From assembly GCF_900177245.1 (NCBI RefSeq), contig NZ_FXBM01000002.1, positions 248,001-312,000 of the forward strand: a stretch of DNA of 64,000 bases, written 5' to 3'. The notes beneath the pieces are model-generated. The model saw only the letters and a list, made by a program, of their open reading frames with translations. It was not told the DNA's origin and searched no databases. Of the stretch, positions 60,657 to 64,000 are shown one piece after another; positions within the stretch are counted from its first letter, which is position 1; each line of letters opens with the position of its first letter. This DNA comes from Rathayibacter oskolensis (GTDB lineage: Bacteria; Actinomycetota; Actinomycetes; Actinomycetales; Microbacteriaceae). The position numbers and the translations under genes were made by a program.

Positions 60657-62174
60657 CTACAGGCCCTGGGCGAGGCGGTAGTAGGCCGCGTTCGAGCGGA
60701 TGTCGGCCTCGAAGCCGCGCAGCGTGGTCGACTCGTCGATGACGAGCAGCTCGACGCCGGCGATGCGGGCGAAGTCCTCCCACGCCTCCAGACCGATCTG
60801 GGTCGTCATCACCGTGTGGTGCGCGGCGCCGGCCGTGATCCACGCGGCGGCGCTCGTGCCGAAGTCGGGGGCGGGCTGCCAGACGGCGCGGCCGACGGGC
60901 AGGTGCGGCAGCGTCTGCGGCGGCACGACCGTCGTCACCTTGTTGGCGACCAGGCGGAAGCGCTCGCGCACGTCGCTCAGCGCGACCACGACCGCGTCAC
61001 CGGCGTCAGCGGTGAAGACCAGGCGCACCGGGTCCTCGCGGCCGCCGATGCCCAGCGGGTGGATCTCGAGCGACGCGCGCGTCGACGACAGCGCGGGCGA
61101 CACCTCCAGCATGTGGGCGCCGAGGATCAGCTCCTCGCCGGGCGTCATGTCGTAGGTGTAGTCCTCCATGAGGCTCGTGCCGCCGGGGAGCCCGGCTCCC
61201 ATGACGGCGGCGATGCGGATGAGGACGGCCGTCTTCCAGTCGCCCTCGCCTCCGAAGCCGTAGCCGTCGGCCATCAGGCGCTGCACCGCGAGGCCGGGCA
61301 GCTGGCGCAGCCCGCCCAGGTCCTCGAAGCTGTCGGTGAACGCCTCGAAGCCGCCCTCCTCGAGGAACGAGCGCAGGCCGATCTCGATCGCGGCGCCGTA
61401 GCGCAGCGACTCGTGGCGCTCGCCGCCGGGGAGCAGCTCGGGCACGACGTCGTAGCTCTCGACGTACTCGGCGACGAGGGCGTCGATCTGCTCGGAGGAC
61501 GCCGCGTCGACGCGCTCGACGAGCTCGTTCACGCCCCAGGTGTTGACGCTGACGCCGAGACGGATCTCGGCCTCGGTCTTGTCGCCCTCGGTGACGGCGA
61601 CGTTGCGCATGTTGTCGCCGAAGCGGGCGACCTTCATGCCCTGCGATGCCGACCAGCCGGCGGCCGCACGCGACCAGATGCCGATCTTCCCGGTGACGCG
61701 GGGGTCGCTCGCGTGACCGACGACGGTCTTCCGCGGGACGCTCATCCGGCTGAGGATGTAGCCGTGCTCGCGGTCGCCGTGCGCGGCCTGGTTGAGGTTC
61801 ATGAAGTCGAAGTCGATGTCCTGCCACGGCAGGGCGACGTTCGCCTGGGTGTGGAAGTGCAGCAGCGGCTTCGCGAGCGCGTCGAAGCCGTGGATCCACA
61901 TCTTCGAGGGGCTGAAGGTGTGCATCCAGGTGATGACGCCCACGACGGAGTCGTCGGAGTTGGCCTCGATCATGGTGCGGCGGATCGCACCGGAGCTCTT
62001 CAGCACCGGCTTCCACTCGATCGTCACGGGGATGGACGACGACTCGTTCAGCTGCGCGACGACGGCCTGCGACTGCTGGGCGACCTGGCGGAGCGTGTCC
62101 TCGCCGTAGAGGTCCTGGCTGCCGGTGAGGAACCAGACGGTGCGGGTGGTGAGGTCGGGAATGATGCTCGTCAT
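60657..62174 (-). CDS. araA: L-arabinose isomerase
   Basis: A 505-residue enzyme that converts L-arabinose to L-ribulose in the cytoplasm. The N-terminus [20 protein letters not shown] is diagnostic. The metal-ligand residues are visible in [13 protein letters not shown] (Glu), SLMEDYTYD (Glu), [10 protein letters not shown] (His) and [11 protein letters not shown] (His). The length matches the family (about 500). Its ATG overlaps the stop of araD by 4 bp, and it is the last gene of the operon. Confidence 0.97.
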   Translation of the reverse strand: MTSIIPDLTTRTVWFLTGSQDLYGEDTLRQVAQQSQAVVAQLNESSSIPVTIEWKPVLKSSGAIRRTMIEANSDDSVVGVITWMHTFSPSKMWIHGFDALAKPLLHFHTQANVALPWQDIDFDFMNLNQAAHGDREHGYILSRMSVPRKTVVGHASDPRVTGKIGIWSRAAAGWSASQGMKVARFGDNMRNVAVTEGDKTEAEIRLGVSVNTWGVNELVERVDAASSEQIDALVAEYVESYDVVPELLPGGERHESLRYGAAIEIGLRSFLEEGGFEAFTDSFEDLGGLRQLPGLAVQRLMADGYGFGGEGDWKTAVLIRIAAVMGAGLPGGTSLMEDYTYDMTPGEELILGAHMLEVSPALSSTRASLEIHPLGIGGREDPVRLVFTADAGDAVVVALSDVRERFRLVANKVTTVVPPQTLPHLPVGRAVWQPAPDFGTSAAAWITAGAAHHTVMTTQIGLEAWEDFARIAGVELLVIDESTTLRGFEADIRSNAAYYRLAQGL

Positions 62175-62893
62175 GCGAGGGCTCCGGTCGGGTTCTGTCC
62201 GTAGACGTTCTGGTAGCGGTCGAACAGGGCGTCGATCGACTCCTGCGGGATGGGGACGACCTCGCCGCCCTGGCGCGCGAGGTGCACGGTGCGGGCGACG
62301 TCCTCGGCCATGACGGCCGCCTTCACGGCGTCCTTCGCGTCCTTGCCGATGGTGAAGACTCCGTGGTTCTGCATCAGGACCGCGCGCGAGCGGTGGCCGG
62401 TCAGCGTCGCGACGATGCCGCGGCCGATGGAGTCGTCGCCGATGATCGCGAACGGGCCGATGGGGATCTCGCCGCCGAACTCGTCGGCCATCGCGGTGAT
62501 GACGCAGGGGATCGCCTCGGCGCGCGCCGCCCAGGCGGTCGCATAGGTGGAGTGCGTGTGCACGACTCCGCCGACCTCGGGCATCTGGCGGTACACGTAG
62601 GCGTGCGCCGCGGTGTCGCTCGAGGGGCCGCGCTCGCTCCCGAGGCTGCCCGGCACGACGACTCCGTCGAGGTCGCAGAGGATCATGTTCTCGGGGGCGA
62701 GGTCGTCGTAGGAGACGCCGCTCGGCTTGATCACGAACAGGTCGGCGCCGGGCACGCGGCCCGAGATGTTGCCGCCCGTCCAGATGACGAGGCCGTAGCG
62801 GACCAGCTCGGCGTGGAGGCGGGCGACGTCCTCGCGGACGCGCGTGATCGCCTCCTCGATGTCGGGGCCGAAGCCCGTGCTCTCGGAACTCAT
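62171..62893 (-). CDS. araD: L-ribulose-5-phosphate 4-epimerase
   Basis: A 240-residue class II aldolase family enzyme that makes D-xylulose 5-phosphate. Motifs: [24 protein letters not shown], zinc ligands in [13 protein letters not shown] and [10 protein letters not shown], and the C-terminal [10 protein letters not shown]. The ATG at 62893 overlaps the stop of araB by 4 bp and the stop overlaps the araA start by 4 bp, so the operon is fully coupled. Confidence 0.95.
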   Translation of the reverse strand: MSSESTGFGPDIEEAITRVREDVARLHAELVRYGLVIWTGGNISGRVPGADLFVIKPSGVSYDDLAPENMILCDLDGVVVPGSLGSERGPSSDTAAHAYVYRQMPEVGGVVHTHSTYATAWAARAEAIPCVITAMADEFGGEIPIGPFAIIGDDSIGRGIVATLTGHRSRAVLMQNHGVFTIGKDAKDAVKAAVMAEDVARTVHLARQGGEVVPIPQESIDALFDRYQNVYGQNPTGALA

Positions 62894-64000
62894 GCGGTGT
62901 CTCCTTGCGTGGTGAGGGTGTCGACGGCGGTGCGCTCGACGGCGAGGCCGGCGCGGTAGCGCTCGAGGTAGGCGGTGAATCCGGCGACGTCGTCGCGGTC
63001 GGGCGCGACGGTCTCGAACTCGCCGTCTCCGAAGACCTGGTCGGTCAGGTAGGCGTCGAGCGCGACTCCGTCGGTCAGGCGGTAGGCGGCGAGCACCGCC
63101 ATGCCCCACGGTCCGCCCTCGGAGGCGGTCGCGGCGACCGAGACGGGCGCGTCGAGCGCACCGGCCAGGAAGCGCTGAGCGACCCCGGCCGTGCGGAACA
63201 TGCCACCGTGCGCGAACATCTCGTCGATGACGACGCCCTCGCCCGCGAGCACGCGCATGCCGAGCGCGAGGGTGCCGAACACCCCGTAGAGCTGGGCGCG
63301 CATGAAGTTGGCGAGGGTGAGGCGGGAGTCGGGGGTGCGCACGACGAGCGGGCGGCCCTCGTCGAGCCCGGCGATCGGCTCGCCCGCGAGGTGGTTGTAG
63401 GCGAGGAGCCCGCCGGCGTCGGCCTCGCCCGCGAGCGCCTCCGCGAAGAGGGTGCCGTAGACGGCGTCGCTGTCGGAGGGGGCGCCCTGCGCCTGGGCGA
63501 AGCGCGAGAACAGGCCCACCCAGGTCGCGAGCTCGCTGGCCCCGTTGTTGCAGTGCACCATCGCGACGAGGTCGCCGGCCGGAGTCGCGACCAGGTCGAG
63601 CTCGTGGTGGACGCTCTCGAGCGGGCGCTCCAGCACGACCATCGCGAAGATGCTCGTTCCGGCGCTGACGTTGCCGGTGCGCGGGGCGACGGAGTTGGTG
63701 GCGACCATGCCGGTGCCGGCGTCGCCCTCGGGCGGGCAGAACGGGACTCCGGGCTCGAGCGCGCCGGTCGGGTCGAGCAGCAGCGCGCCCTCGGCTGTGA
63801 GCTCGCCGGCGGCGGCGCCGGCGGGGAGGACGGTCGGCAGCAGGTCGCGCAGCGGCGGCAGGGCGCCGGCGACCTTCGCGTCGTAGCGCTCGAGCACGGT
63901 CTCGTCGTAGTCGCGGGTCGCGGGGTCGGTCGGGACCATGCCCGACGCGTCGCCGACTCCGAGGACCTTCTCGCCCGTCAGCCTCCAGTGCACGTAGCCG
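62890..64000 (-). CDS. araB: FGGY-family ribulokinase, 5' part outside window
   Basis: About 370 residues of the C-terminal two thirds of an FGGY carbohydrate kinase, open to the window edge. Visible elements are [18 protein letters not shown], the glycine-rich [20 protein letters not shown] and the C-terminal ATPase strand with [17 protein letters not shown]. Position before araD and araA, with 4-bp overlap, identifies it as L-ribulokinase, which phosphorylates L-ribulose. The start and N-terminal domain are beyond base 64000. Confidence 0.9.
   Translation of the reverse strand, partial: GYVHWRLTGEKVLGVGDASGMVPTDPATRDYDETVLERYDAKVAGALPPLRDLLPTVLPAGAAAGELTAEGALLLDPTGALEPGVPFCPPEGDAGTGMVATNSVAPRTGNVSAGTSIFAMVVLERPLESVHHELDLVATPAGDLVAMVHCNNGASELATWVGLFSRFAQAQGAPSDSDAVYGTLFAEALAGEADAGGLLAYNHLAGEPIAGLDEGRPLVVRTPDSRLTLANFMRAQLYGVFGTLALGMRVLAGEGVVIDEMFAHGGMFRTAGVAQRFLAGALDAPVSVAATASEGGPWGMAVLAAYRLTDGVALDAYLTDQVFGDGEFETVAPDRDDVAGFTAYLERYRAGLAVERTAVDTLTTQGDTA

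Noticed and set aside
60639-62204. Long plus-strand frame opposite araA
   Set aside because: Shadow frame. The minus strand encodes a full-length L-arabinose isomerase with its metal ligands.

Overview
The window is GC-rich, densely coded DNA with strong G/C preference at third codon positions. Many genes have no Shine-Dalgarno sequence but carry a TANNNT box 6-7 nt before the start codon, the leaderless pattern common in Actinobacteria. Gene content (a small DUF7882-like protein, LAL-type LuxR regulators, a GH95 glycosidase, an araBDA order with overlapping genes) suggests a member of the Microbacteriaceae, perhaps Rathayibacter-like; the family placement is inference. I saw no tRNA, rRNA, CRISPR array, transposase or prophage.

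Layout. 0-1.5 kb: the 3' part of a TetR regulator, then the tails of another TetR gene and of an alpha/beta hydrolase joined head to head (both broken). 1.6-8 kb: a LuxR regulator divergent from a tightly overlapping three-gene operon (FAD-linked oxidase, DUF4062-STAND ATPase, eight-helix membrane protein). 8-16.3 kb: small membrane and NTF2 proteins, two MFS transporters, a three-gene secreted/transport operon, and a secreted gamma-glutamyltransferase divergent from a gamma-glutamylcyclotransferase-like gene. 16.3-22.6 kb: a minus-strand module with a LAL-LuxR regulator, three alpha/beta hydrolases and a metallo-beta-lactamase-fold enzyme. 22.8-26.4 kb: a run of small conserved or orphan proteins, an MFS remnant and a GNAT enzyme. 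26.4-29 kb: a kinase island (uridine-kinase-like, a protein with two P-loop kinase domains, an APH-like kinase).

29-33.1 kb: two convergent ECF sigma modules. 33-41 kb: a LysE exporter, VOC proteins, a frameshifted photolyase-like gene, a DUF4394 protein, an EAL-DICT protein, DUF1345 and a LuxR regulator. 41.1-45.5 kb: two zinc alcohol dehydrogenases flanking an unknown small protein, then a monooxygenase and an aldo/keto reductase. 44-48.6 kb is a decay zone with four truncated genes and duplicated segments. 48.6-53.1 kb holds a second LAL-LuxR plus hydrolase module paralogous to the one at 16-22 kb. 53.3-55.5 kb: an aldo/keto reductase and a DUF385 protein divergent from a TetR gene across a clear palindrome. 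55.5-64 kb: a serine hydrolase, a GH95 glycosidase divergent from a sugar isomerase, and the L-arabinose operon araB(partial)-araD-araA.

Together the genes point to a saprophytic or plant-associated lifestyle: sugar scavenging (GH95, arabinose), aldehyde and ester detoxification, and several large ligand-sensing ATPase regulators beside the enzymes they may control. Functions rest on motif recognition by eye, not on searches.
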